A stretch of 30,250 nucleotides of DNA from positions 1-30,250 of the IMG/VR virus record IMGVR_UViG_3300023184_000384. The stretch is one strand, 5' to 3'. Within the stretch, counting starts at the first letter, position 1. The number at the start of each line of letters is the position of its first letter. A program made the translations under genes and the position numbers. Shown here in pieces: positions 1 to 5,793 of the stretch. Origin of the DNA: a virus. The notes beneath the pieces are model-generated. The model did no database searches, was not told the DNA's origin, and saw only the letters and a program-made list of their open reading frames with translations.

Positions 1-293
1 TCAATACCATTTATATTCCAAATGTATCCTGTAAACTGTTTAGTTTTTTCTACATTACCTCTAACCGTGCTTGAATAGATGTACCCTTGGATATCATGAT
101 TCTCCCTAAACCATCTGAATGCTTGTTGGTATAAAGGAGCAGGTAAACACCATATGTGCTCAAATGGTTTTACCATATTAAAAACAGGATTTTTAAGTTG
201 TGGGTCAATATTGTAATAACCAAAACAAGGTTCATCAAATCCTAGCTCTTTTAAAGCTAAGGCTTGTTCATATGTTATAAACTCATTTTTCAT
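1..293 (-). CDS. Conserved phage protein, paralogue of the gene at 2018-2425 (3' end cut off by the window)
   Basis: I do not recognise a function. The ATG at 291-293 opens a frame that runs off the left edge; 97 residues are visible. It begins MKNEFITYEQALALKELGFDE and later has APLYQQAFRWFRENH. The same blocks occur in the protein at 2018-2425 (EFISYNQALALKNLGFNE and APLYQQSFKWFREKH), so the two are paralogues. The start lies one base after the stop of the upstream gene, which suggests translational coupling. Such EQALALKELGF proteins recur in phages as hypothetical proteins (from memory). Confidence 0.8.
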   Translation of the reverse strand, partial: MKNEFITYEQALALKELGFDEPCFGYYNIDPQLKNPVFNMVKPFEHIWCLPAPLYQQAFRWFRENHDIQGYIYSSTVRGNVEKTKQFTGYIWNINGI

Positions 294-294
294 G

Positions 295-516
295 TTATTT
301 TATATTAGTTAGTAATTCTTTCCATTCTTCTTTTTTAATATAACCTGTTTCACCTGCATAATACTTAGATTGTTGTAAATCTTTTATTTTTTCTACATGT
401 AGTTTAGCAAATTCAATCATCATTTTTGATACTTTTAATCCTGATTTAGAAAGAGTAAAATCTTCATCTTTCATTAATAATAAAAACTCTTCTGCTGTTG
501 GTATATTACTTTTCAT
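295..516 (-). CDS. Small conserved phage protein of unknown function
   Basis: This 73-residue soluble protein is charged and probably helical. It has an N-terminal TAEEFLLLMKDED segment and a central MMIEFAKLHVEKI helix. I recall similar MIEFAKLHV proteins as hypothetical proteins in other phages, with no known role. It overlaps the upstream zinc-ribbon gene by 11 bases and is followed after one base by the next start, as in an operon. No membrane segment or catalytic motif is visible. Confidence 0.75.
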   Translation of the reverse strand: MKSNIPTAEEFLLLMKDEDFTLSKSGLKVSKMMIEFAKLHVEKIKDLQQSKYYAGETGYIKKEEWKELLTNIK

Positions 517-631
517 TGTCTACAGGTTTAGGTGTACATACATGACCATCACTCCACTTGATTCCTGGAGGAGGTGTTAATTCTGGTGAGCTGTACTTAG
601 TACCACACTCACTACATATAAATTTATTCAT
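506..631 (-). CDS. Small zinc-ribbon-like protein (41 aa)
   Basis: Starting at the ATG at 629-631, the frame encodes 41 residues beginning MNKFICSECGTKYSS, with a later HVC. The Cys-x2-Cys pair plus the later His-x-Cys could bind one zinc ion. It overlaps the stop of the upstream small membrane protein (ATGAATAA arrangement) and the start of the next gene, which supports real translation. Its function is unknown. Confidence 0.65.
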   Translation of the reverse strand: MNKFICSECGTKYSSPELTPPPGIKWSDGHVCTPKPVDNEK

Positions 632-782
632 TGTCTTGTCTTTTAGTTTCTCTTAATGTACCTATGCCTAGGCAGTAGGAAATAATTGCTAATAACCCAG
701 GGGTACTAGAAATAGTTCCTATAAGGCTTATTAATACTATACCACTAAGAACATATATTATGAGATTTTTCTTATTTATCAT
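624..782 (-). CDS. Small membrane protein (52 aa)
   Basis: The frame from the ATG at 780-782 encodes 52 residues: a short basic N-terminus (MINKKN), a hydrophobic stretch of about 35 residues (roughly 7-41) that could form two short or one long membrane segment, and a charged tail (RETKRQDNE). It overlaps the upstream gene by 11 bases and the downstream gene by 8 bases. No family was recognised; small membrane proteins of phages may act in lysis, exclusion or envelope modification, but nothing here decides. Confidence 0.6.
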   Translation of the reverse strand: MINKKNLIIYVLSGIVLISLIGTISSTPGLLAIISYCLGIGTLRETKRQDNE

Positions 783-915
783 GGTCTTGTTTTTTAGTAA
801 TCATTTTCCAAACGTCTGGCACAGCTTTAAACCAGAATAGATAGAGTAACATTATTGCACATGCTGCTACTGTTATACCTAGTATAACCATTAGTATTCC
901 TATTAGTATTTTCAT
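772..915 (-). CDS. Small single-pass membrane protein (47 aa)
   Basis: I use the ATG at 913-915, giving MKILIGILMVILGITVAA and onward. The frame is open further upstream to a GTG at 961-963, but that stretch overlaps the coding end of the zinc-ribbon gene at 920-1057. Residues about 2-28 are strongly hydrophobic, and the C-terminal tail is charged (MITKKQDHDK). It lies between a zinc-ribbon gene and another small membrane protein. Function unknown. Confidence 0.65.
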   Translation of the reverse strand: MKILIGILMVILGITVAACAIMLLYLFWFKAVPDVWKMITKKQDHDK

Positions 916-919
916 TGTT

Positions 920-1057
920 TTATTTTTTAAAATTAATACTTCCTCCACACTTCGGATCTCCACATTTAAGTTTTACTTTTCCTCCAGCATTTACTTTTTC
1001 CAAAAATGGAGGTGGAATAATACGTTTATGACACTTGTAGCAAAATATAATCTTCAT
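920..1057 (-). CDS. Small four-cysteine zinc-ribbon protein (45 aa)
   Basis: The frame from the ATG at 1055-1057 encodes MKIIFCYKCHKR near the start and KCGDPKCGG near the end, a Cys-x2-Cys plus Cys-x4-Cys set typical of a compact zinc ribbon. An in-frame ATG six bases further upstream (1061-1063) is an equally possible start. The 5' end overlaps the upstream gene by 32 bases in another frame. Role unknown; nucleic-acid or protein binding would be usual for such ribbons. Confidence 0.65.
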   Translation of the reverse strand: MKIIFCYKCHKRIIPPPFLEKVNAGGKVKLKCGDPKCGGSINFKK

Positions 1058-1259
1058 TTTCATCAATTTTAGTTCGTAATAGTTCTCTTAGTTCTAATAT
1101 GAATGGTAAATATATTTGGGGATTCATTTCATCATGAATGCAGTTATCCAATAAGTTATTTACCATTACGTTTGAAGTTTTTACATGTCCTAAAGTAGAA
1201 CTTGATTTAATAACTTCTCTAACTTTGTTATATTTAATAACGAATTCTGGACCTTCCAT
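1026..1259 (-). CDS. Hypothetical protein (77 aa)
   Basis: I do not recognise this protein. It begins MEGPEFVIKYNKVRE and is mostly helical and charged, with no cysteine cluster or membrane segment. The upstream gene's TAA stop immediately precedes its ATG (TAAATG), which supports this start and co-translation. Confidence 0.65.
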   Translation of the reverse strand: MEGPEFVIKYNKVREVIKSSSTLGHVKTSNVMVNNLLDNCIHDEMNPQIYLPFILELRELLRTKIDENEDYILLQVS

Positions 1260-1487
1260 TTATATTTTTTCTATTTCTTGTTTAACTTCTTGCCAATATT
1301 TTTCATTAGTATAGGTAAATGCATCTGTGTTTATAAAGTTTAATACCTCATCTACTACTATCAATGCACATTGAATACCTTCTTTATATCGTTCCGTAGT
1401 GCTGTTTAATCCCGTTTCGCTTCCGTTGTTTGGTAGAGAATAGTAGAATGAATTTATTAAATCCTTTGCTTTTTCTTTTGGTGTCAT
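1260..1487 (-). CDS. Small conserved phage protein, MTPKEKAKDL family
   Basis: I chose the ATG at 1485-1487 rather than the in-frame TTG 15 bases upstream. The ATG overlaps the upstream stop as TAATG, and a clear GGAGG ribosome site lies 8 bases before it. The 75-residue protein begins MTPKEKAKDLINSF, has a central IQCALIVVDEVLNF helix, and ends KYWQEVKQEIEKI. I recall this general pattern (PKEKA, CALIAVDE, YWQEVKQEIE) in many phage small proteins without assigned function. Confidence 0.8.
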   Translation of the reverse strand: MTPKEKAKDLINSFYYSLPNNGSETGLNSTTERYKEGIQCALIVVDEVLNFINTDAFTYTNEKYWQEVKQEIEKI

Positions 1488-1729
1488 TATCTCATCCTCC
1501 AATTTTTTTCATAATCTGGTCTACGTGTCCAAATATGGTTTTCAGTAGTAATCCAAAACCGTTCTAACCATGTTTCACGTTTTACTCCTTCAATTAATTC
1601 TTTATCTTTTCCTCCAATCATCGCTACTAACATTATACCTAAGTCTAATGCTTTCTCTGCTTCTTCGAAATTTTCATCTTTAATAAATTGACGGGCTTCA
1701 AGCCACGTTTTCGTTACTGGTTGTTTCAT
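1487..1729 (-). CDS. Hypothetical protein (80 aa)
   Basis: No family was recognised. The protein has an acidic helical N-terminal half (EARQFIKDENFEEAEKALDL) and a tryptophan-rich, basic C-terminal half ending NWRMR. Its last codons contain the GGAGG that serves as the ribosome site of the next gene, and its TAA overlaps that gene's ATG. The start has only an A/T-rich leader. Confidence 0.6.
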   Translation of the reverse strand: MKQPVTKTWLEARQFIKDENFEEAEKALDLGIMLVAMIGGKDKELIEGVKRETWLERFWITTENHIWTRRPDYEKNWRMR

Positions 1730-1743
1730 AAACTTTATTTTTA

Positions 1744-2034
1744 TTATTTAATTATTCCTAACTCCTTTGCTCTTGAATATGCTACTAATTTCCCATTTTT
1801 CGGGTTAATATATTTCCTTTGTGTTTTAGGTAATTTAGCTTCAATTTCAGCTTCACTAACAAAATTTGTTGGGTAAAATTCTTCAACACTTATAGGACCG
1901 TTTGGTGCTTTATTTAGGTCATAAGTCCAAACAGAACGAACTCCACTTTTGTTTTTATATTCCCTAGTAAATTTTATTTGTTTTACAAATTCGGTCTCAT
2001 TGACCTCTTGTTTTGGTCTACCTCTTTTTCCCAT
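1744..2034 (-). CDS. Small protein with an N-terminal AT-hook-like motif
   Basis: The 96-residue protein opens MGKRGRPKQEV. KRGRPK matches the AT-hook core (Arg-Gly-Arg-Pro flanked by basic residues), which binds the minor groove of AT-rich DNA. The rest is unassigned and ends in a short basic segment (NPKNGKLVAYSRAKELGIIK). The same hook type is repeated four times in the protein at 4015-4611. The gene overlaps its upstream neighbour by 17 bases. DNA binding is an inference from the hook alone. Confidence 0.7.
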   Translation of the reverse strand: MGKRGRPKQEVNETEFVKQIKFTREYKNKSGVRSVWTYDLNKAPNGPISVEEFYPTNFVSEAEIEAKLPKTQRKYINPKNGKLVAYSRAKELGIIK

Positions 2035-2425
2035 AACCTATTTCTATTAGTTTATCTAAACATGCTTGTTCTGCTTCTTCATAAGTTATATGATTGTATT
2101 TTACTGGACTGTCTACTCTGCCTTCACTAGTAAAATGTGTAATCATAAACCCAAATGTTTTATTGTCATCTACAAATATGTCAACATATAATCCATGTTT
2201 TTCTCTAAACCACTTAAATGATTGTTGATACAATGGAGCCCAACCATATTCTCTAATTATACCATTAGTAATCCCCACATTGTCATATGGTTTTCGATAG
2301 TAGACTAAACATTGTCCTTCTGAATTGAGTGGAGTTTCATTAAACCAATATGCTAAGCTTTTTTCATTAAATCCTAAGTTTTTAAGAGCTAATGCTTGAT
2401 TATAAGATATAAACTCTTTTTCCAT
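2018..2425 (-). CDS. Conserved phage protein, paralogue of the partial gene at 1-293
   Basis: This 135-residue protein begins MEKEFISYNQALALKNLGF and contains APLYQQSFKWFREKHGL, blocks shared with the truncated protein at the left edge. The C-terminal part, with a central TYEEAEQACLDKLIEIG helix, could be compared only if the left-edge gene were complete. Its start and the start of the next gene share a near-identical leader (TAGGTTATGG then an A-rich stretch), suggesting local duplication. No catalytic motif is visible; function unknown. Confidence 0.8.
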   Translation of the reverse strand: MEKEFISYNQALALKNLGFNEKSLAYWFNETPLNSEGQCLVYYRKPYDNVGITNGIIREYGWAPLYQQSFKWFREKHGLYVDIFVDDNKTFGFMITHFTSEGRVDSPVKYNHITYEEAEQACLDKLIEIGYGKKR

Positions 2426-2428
2426 AAC

Positions 2429-2590
2429 CTATTTATTTAAAACACTTTTAATATGTTCAATTGATTTCAATATTTGTCTATCAGCGCATGTTTGTCCTTC
2501 AACTTTTCTACTTCCAAGTATATTTGCTACTATCCTTAAAGTATTTTCAATTTGTTTTGCTTGATATTCGTGGATTATCAATTCTTTCAT
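2429..2590 (-). CDS. Hypothetical small protein (53 aa)
   Basis: The ATG at 2588-2590 opens a 53-residue frame beginning MKELIIHEYQAKQIENTL, largely helical, with one cysteine. It is the first gene after a strong terminator and a promoter-like element at 2612-2638, so it probably heads a transcript. Its leader ends TAGGTTATG, like those of the next two genes. No family recognised. Confidence 0.65.
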   Translation of the reverse strand: MKELIIHEYQAKQIENTLRIVANILGSRKVEGQTCADRQILKSIEHIKSVLNK

Positions 2591-2611
2591 AACCTATTTT
2601 TATTTAATTTA

Positions 2612-2638
2612 AATATATAAAAAAAGGCCTTGACGGCC
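2612..2638 (-). promoter_or_regulatory. Variant of the GGCTT-N15-ATATATT promoter-like element
   Basis: On the minus strand, GGCCG is followed after 15 bases by ATATATT, then by the TTAAATAAAA leader of the gene starting at 2590. The spacing equals that of five better copies; the first box matches only at GGC, and here it coincides with the terminator stem. Proposed as a promoter by comparison only. Confidence 0.35.
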
Positions 2639-2640
2639 TA
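2617..2640 (-). terminator. Rho-independent terminator
   Basis: On the minus strand AGGCC-GTCAA-GGCCT forms a 5-bp GC-rich stem with a 5-base loop, followed directly by seven T. It sits a few bases after the stop of the gene at 2646 and should end the transcript carrying the two MKQSELRKIIREE genes. Confidence 0.85.
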
Positions 2641-2645
2641 ACTTT

Positions 2646-2957
2646 TTATTTAACTATTTTAAATGAAGAACTTGTACTATTTCGTTCTGCCACTTTCTTT
2701 GCTTTAGCAATTGCTTCTTCAGGTGAAGATGCTTTTACTGTAATTACATCATCGTAATCTTCCCCACCTTTTTTGTACCAATATGATACCTTATATTCGG
2801 TTTCCTTCATTGTGTTTTTGATGGATGGGTTAGGTTCTTTAAATCCAACTTTCTCTTTAAAACGAGACATATCTACGCCTGCGTTAGCGATTTCTTCTCT
2901 TATGATTTTTCTAAGTTCTGATTGTTTCATTTTATTTTCTTTTAATTTATCAAACAT
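2646..2957 (-). CDS. Phage protein with N-terminal KQSELRKIIREE tag (a)
   Basis: This protein has 103 residues from the ATG at 2955-2957, which overlaps the upstream stop as TAATG. A second candidate start at 2928-2930 would make it begin exactly MKQSELRKIIREE, as its upstream neighbour does. After the tag comes a short unassigned stretch, then a region with probable strands and a helix (YKVSYWYKKGGEDYDDVITV, then SPEEAIAKAKKVAER) that resembles small alpha/beta domains of phage proteins. The tag recalls short N-terminal targeting segments of T4-like head proteins, but that link is a guess. A terminator follows. Confidence 0.75.
   Translation of the reverse strand: MFDKLKENKMKQSELRKIIREEIANAGVDMSRFKEKVGFKEPNPSIKNTMKETEYKVSYWYKKGGEDYDDVITVKASSPEEAIAKAKKVAERNSTSSSFKIVK
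2892..2930. repeat. 39-base direct repeat, copy 1 (encodes the MKQSELRKIIREE tag)
   Basis: This stretch matches 3308-3346 with two mismatches as I read it. It encodes the shared N-terminal tag of the two neighbouring genes, in the same orientation. Confidence 0.85.
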
Positions 2958-3346
2958 TATTTTTTATGATATTGGTTGATATATGAATTTAATAGTTCCT
3001 GAGTTTTATCTAGTTCTGAGTTGAATTCTTCAATTGAATTAATTTTTTTAGATTCAGATATGTTTTCAACTGGTTTTACTTCATATCCACTATATGTTTC
3101 TTTATCTTCTGGGTTGTGAAATTTATAAAATGTTTTCCATTCATCATCTCCTCTATCATTTATCGCAATATCTTGATAATCATATTCGTAATCATCTGCC
3201 CATTTTTCTGCTTCTTCCTTAGAATTAAATAATTGTTTCACAGGAGTTTCTTCATGGTTTACATCATAAAATATAACTTGATATTTTTGATTTAATGTTT
3301 TATCAAGTTCTTCTCTTATGATTTTTCGTAGTTCTGATTGTTTCAT
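2957..3346 (-). CDS. Phage protein with N-terminal KQSELRKIIREE tag (b)
   Basis: The protein has 129 residues and begins MKQSELRKIIREELDKTL, sharing its first 13 residues with the neighbouring gene. The middle is acidic and aromatic (ADDYEYDYQDIAINDRGDDE), and the C-terminus is a helical, coiled-coil-like segment. The rest of the two proteins is not obviously alike, so the tag seems to be a mobile or selected module. The start is preceded by an A/T-rich leader with no Shine-Dalgarno sequence. Function unknown. Confidence 0.75.
   Translation of the reverse strand: MKQSELRKIIREELDKTLNQKYQVIFYDVNHEETPVKQLFNSKEEAEKWADDYEYDYQDIAINDRGDDEWKTFYKFHNPEDKETYSGYEVKPVENISESKKINSIEEFNSELDKTQELLNSYINQYHKK
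3308..3346. repeat. 39-base direct repeat, copy 2
   Basis: Partner of 2892-2930, with two mismatches; it encodes the N-terminal tag of the gene at 2957-3346. Confidence 0.85.
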
Positions 3347-3366
3347 TTAATATTTTATTATAAATA

Positions 3367-3960
3367 TTAGGCCTTCCATTTCCATTGAAATCCATAAACT
3401 TTCTTTAATTTTCCTTTACAACATAAACCTATACTTCCTATATCTTTATTTTTGCCTAAAAATACATTAGCTTCACTTATTGAGTTAAAAATATTAATTT
3501 CGTTTCCTTTTAAATCATATTGAATTACAGATTTTTGTAGTGTAGGATATTTCTGTCCTTTTTTTGCTTCACTTATATTTTTCTTTTGTTCTAATGTACA
3601 TAAAAATCCATACTTTCCATGTTCTAATCCACTTACGTGGAATTTATGTTTTTTACCTATTCTCCCTTTTCCATATTTGATTTTAAATTCTTCACACCAA
3701 AATTCAGGTCCTCCACCTCCTTTATTTTTATTCATCAATGTAAAACCTAAAAATTTATAATATTCAATCCAAAAACATTCTAATGGGCCCCAATCCTCAT
3801 ATTTAAGTGAATTTACTTCATCTATAATTGAGTACTCTATTTGTTTACCGTATGTTTTTTTATGAGGTATTTCTCTCGAATTTATAGTTTTACCTACATA
3901 AACTTTAGAAGGATCTCCAAAGCAATTTGTGACTAAGTAAATTTTTGTAGTATTTATCAT
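3367..3960 (-). CDS. GIY-YIG homing endonuclease, free-standing (a)
   Basis: This 198-residue protein should make site-specific DNA breaks that spread its own gene. The N-terminal GIY-YIG fold is visible: KIYLVTN (6-12) and KVYVGKTINSR (19-29, including the usual catalytic Arg), then ECFWIEYYKFLGF (61-73) carrying the probable catalytic Glu, and LMNKNKGG. Downstream is a NUMOD3-like ISEAKKGQ segment, and residues about 146-196 form a NUMOD1-like DNA-binding repeat (IQYDLKGNEI, SISEAN, YGFQWKW). It is a close paralogue of the gene at 17455-18129, with a 47-base stretch differing at a single position, so the copies diverged recently. A hairpin lies just upstream of the start. Confidence 0.9.
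   Translation of the reverse strand: MINTTKIYLVTNCFGDPSKVYVGKTINSREIPHKKTYGKQIEYSIIDEVNSLKYEDWGPLECFWIEYYKFLGFTLMNKNKGGGGPEFWCEEFKIKYGKGRIGKKHKFHVSGLEHGKYGFLCTLEQKKNISEAKKGQKYPTLQKSVIQYDLKGNEINIFNSISEANVFLGKNKDIGSIGLCCKGKLKKVYGFQWKWKA
3740..3786. repeat. 47-base repeat shared by the two GIY-YIG genes, copy 1
   Basis: This stretch differs from 17891-17937 at one base. It covers the part encoding ECFWIEYYKFLGF, the conserved active-site segment. Confidence 0.85.
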
Positions 3961-3961
3961 C

Positions 3962-3994
3962 GTAATGTTTTTATTATCCGATAATAAATATTAC
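3962..3994. repeat. Imperfect inverted repeat (hairpin) at the start of the GIY-YIG gene
   Basis: The core TTATTATC-C-GATAATAA is a perfect inverted repeat (3971-3987), extended by outer arms GTAAT and ATTAC. It fills the short gap between the AT-hook gene and the endonuclease start. It is not followed by T on the minus strand, so it is a poor terminator; an operator or an RNA hairpin limiting endonuclease expression is more likely. Confidence 0.55.
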
Positions 3995-4014
3995 AAATCA
4001 TAAAGAGTTACACG

Positions 4015-4611
4015 TTAGTGTAACTTTTTTGGTCTACCTCTACGACCCCCATTTTTATTTTTTTTAAATAAACGTTCTTCCTCACGTTTCGCTTTTTCCT
4101 CAGCAGATAATGGTGCACGTCCACGTTTACCTGATGTTGGTTTCTTATTAGCCAATTTAGCATCACGTATCGCTCTATCTTCATCACTCATTGGTTTTCT
4201 ACCACGTTTTCCACCTGTAGGTACATATGCTGGCGCTTCGAATCCTTCGGGACGTGTTCTTGGTCTTCCACGTTTTCCATTCCCCATTACATTCACAATT
4301 TTTTCTTTAACATTATTTTCCTTTTTAGAGAAAAATCGTGCCATTCTTAAATGGTATGGATGAACCATTACTTGGTCCAAATCAAAATTATGTGTACTAC
4401 CTTCAGGTCCATACACTTCAAATCCACCATTTGGAAATGTGCGTTTTTCACCTGGTTCAAATCTTGCTTTCAAATGAAAAACAGTATTATGTTCCTCAAA
4501 ATAAGTTACAGGTAATACACGACAATCTTTAGTGAAATTTAAAAATTTAGGTTCCAACTCAGCGTAAAATTTACGTGGTGGAAACACATCATCATTTTGT
4601 TCGATTTTCAT
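4015..4611 (-). CDS. Phage protein with four C-terminal AT-hooks
   Basis: This 198-residue protein has a globular N-terminal part (about 1-95), then four AT-hook motifs: GKRGRPR (112-118), GKRGRKP (134-140), GKRGRAP (161-167) and GRRGRPKK (189-196), separated by charged linkers of about 15-22 residues. AT-hooks bind the minor groove of AT-rich DNA, so this is probably an abundant DNA-organising or transcription-associated protein of an AT-rich phage. Only the first and last hooks have the canonical GRP core; the middle two have RK and RA. It has its own promoter-like element (4630-4656) and a TTAAATAAAA leader. The N-terminal domain is not recognised. Confidence 0.8.
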   Translation of the reverse strand: MKIEQNDDVFPPRKFYAELEPKFLNFTKDCRVLPVTYFEEHNTVFHLKARFEPGEKRTFPNGGFEVYGPEGSTHNFDLDQVMVHPYHLRMARFFSKKENNVKEKIVNVMGNGKRGRPRTRPEGFEAPAYVPTGGKRGRKPMSDEDRAIRDAKLANKKPTSGKRGRAPLSAEEKAKREEERLFKKNKNGGRRGRPKKLH

Positions 4612-4629
4612 AACTTTTATTTTTTATTT

Positions 4630-4656
4630 AATATATGTAAAGGGATTTTGGAATCC
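4630..4656 (-). promoter_or_regulatory. GGCTT-N15-ATATATT promoter-like element (GGATT variant)
   Basis: On the minus strand GGATT, 15 bases and ATATATT precede the AT-hook gene. The spacing is identical to four other copies, and the spacer includes the recurring AAAAT. GGATT and AATCC in it also form a small hairpin. It abuts the stop of the upstream gene. Confidence 0.55.
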
Positions 4657-4961
4657 TAGTCTTTACTTAGAGTAGAAATGGCTTTTGAAATCTTAACACA
4701 ATCTTCAAACATCTGTCTATCTTCATAGTATTTGATATTATCTTTTAATGTGTCTACAAAAAACTCCTTTTCCAACGTTATATCAAACGTAGCATTTTCT
4801 TCAGCGCATTTTACAGAAAGCACATGAACGCGTTTTTTACGCGTTTTAATGTTTCTTATAATGGATTCTACTAATGCCTGAGCAATTCTAAAATCTTTAT
4901 CATTCACTAGACTTTGGAAGTCTTCAATCGATGTTACTTTAAACTCTTTTGGTTTTGTCAT
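4656..4961 (-). CDS. Conserved small phage protein (101 aa)
   Basis: The protein begins MTKPKEFKVTSIEDFQSL, has a central beta-like region (KKRVHVLSVKCAEENATFDITLEKE) and ends in a helix with YYEDRQMFEDCVKISKAIS. I recall phage hypotheticals with a similar FDITLEK...YYEDEEMYEECAKI pattern, without known function. It is preceded by the small basic gene at 4964-5119 with almost no gap. Confidence 0.7.
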   Translation of the reverse strand: MTKPKEFKVTSIEDFQSLVNDKDFRIAQALVESIIRNIKTRKKRVHVLSVKCAEENATFDITLEKEFFVDTLKDNIKYYEDRQMFEDCVKISKAISTLSKD

Positions 4962-4963
4962 AA

Positions 4964-5119
4964 TTAGAATAAGTTTAAAAATTTTAGATCTATTTTTTTT
5001 TCTTTTAAGCGTTGTTTTCGTTCTTCATGTTTCAACATTTGGGTAGCTAAACGTTCTAGATGCTCTGATTTTTGAGCTTCATAGTCTTTAACTAGCTTAT
5101 CATGTTTTTTATGTTTCAT
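4964..5119 (-). CDS. Small highly charged helical protein (51 aa)
   Basis: The ATG at 5117-5119 opens a frame starting MKHKKHDKLVKDYEAQ, rich in Lys, Glu and His throughout, likely a single long helix or short coiled coil. Its stop lies close before the next start (TAATTATG). The leader is ATATTTATAATAG with no Shine-Dalgarno sequence. No function can be given. Confidence 0.65.
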   Translation of the reverse strand: MKHKKHDKLVKDYEAQKSEHLERLATQMLKHEERKQRLKEKKIDLKFLNLF

Positions 5120-5134
5120 CTATTATAAATATTA

Positions 5135-5791
5135 CTAAAATCTTGAAATTAAACTACTTCCATCATCTTCTGGTTTTGGAGGTTCATATAACCCTAATTT
5201 AGCTAATTGTTCTTTTTGGTAATCATCTAATTGAAAATCAATTGCATCACTTGTTCCATTTGTTGGAGAATGTGTTTCTAATTGATTGATATCACTCTTA
5301 TTAAAAATATCTCCATGATTTAAAAAATAACAGTTATAACATAGAAAACGTATATTTCCTAAGTTATAGTGGTTTGAATCGTTGTCTTTAAAATTTAATA
5401 TAAGAGGTATTTTATAATCACTTACTCGTCTTTCATGAAACCCACACATTGAACATTCCTCTTTCAAATGACCTTCCTCGATCATTTTTTTCTTAATCAA
5501 TTCAGGTTTAAAATGTTTTGCTGATAATCTTCCCTCAATTACATCTAATACATTGAACTGATGTTTATATGCATTATTACCTGTTAAAAATTTTGGAATA
5601 CCTTTACCACATTGGTTTTTATGTACTTCAAATAAACTTCTCCCCCCTTCAAATTCGTGATATTGTTTAGCCCATCCTTTATAGTGGATATAACTAACAT
5701 TAAGGTATCTAGCAGCTGACTTATTAGACTTTGTATGTCTCATAGCCAGTTGGATTTGTTCCTTAGTTAAGTCTTTTCTAATAATTGACAT
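5135..5791 (-). CDS. HTH plus degenerate HNH-type zinc protein
   Basis: This 218-residue protein has two visible parts. Residues about 10-45 (EQIQLAMRHTKSNKSAARYL to YKGWAKQY) look like a helix-turn-helix. Residues about 111-160 look like an HNH fold: CSMC (113-116) and CYNC (151-154) would bind zinc, and NHYNLGNIRFLC matches the usual Asn and NL-x-x-LC part. The position where active HNH nucleases have His reads LNFKD (132-136), so catalysis may be lost. It could be a DNA-binding regulator or a nuclease with an unusual site. The C-terminal tail is acidic. I recall related CYNCYF proteins in other phages. Confidence 0.75.
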   Translation of the reverse strand: MSIIRKDLTKEQIQLAMRHTKSNKSAARYLNVSYIHYKGWAKQYHEFEGGRSLFEVHKNQCGKGIPKFLTGNNAYKHQFNVLDVIEGRLSAKHFKPELIKKKMIEEGHLKEECSMCGFHERRVSDYKIPLILNFKDNDSNHYNLGNIRFLCYNCYFLNHGDIFNKSDINQLETHSPTNGTSDAIDFQLDDYQKEQLAKLGLYEPPKPEDDGSSLISRF

Positions 5792-5793
5792 AT

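Noticed and set aside
916-963. A GTG start for the small membrane protein at 772-915
   Set aside because: The stretch overlaps the zinc-ribbon coding end, and the hydrophobic segment fits a start at the ATG.
1488-1502. An upstream TTG start giving a longer MTPKEKA protein
   Set aside because: The ATG at 1485-1487 has a GGAGG site at good spacing and the TAATG overlap; the TTG would put the ribosome site inside the gene.
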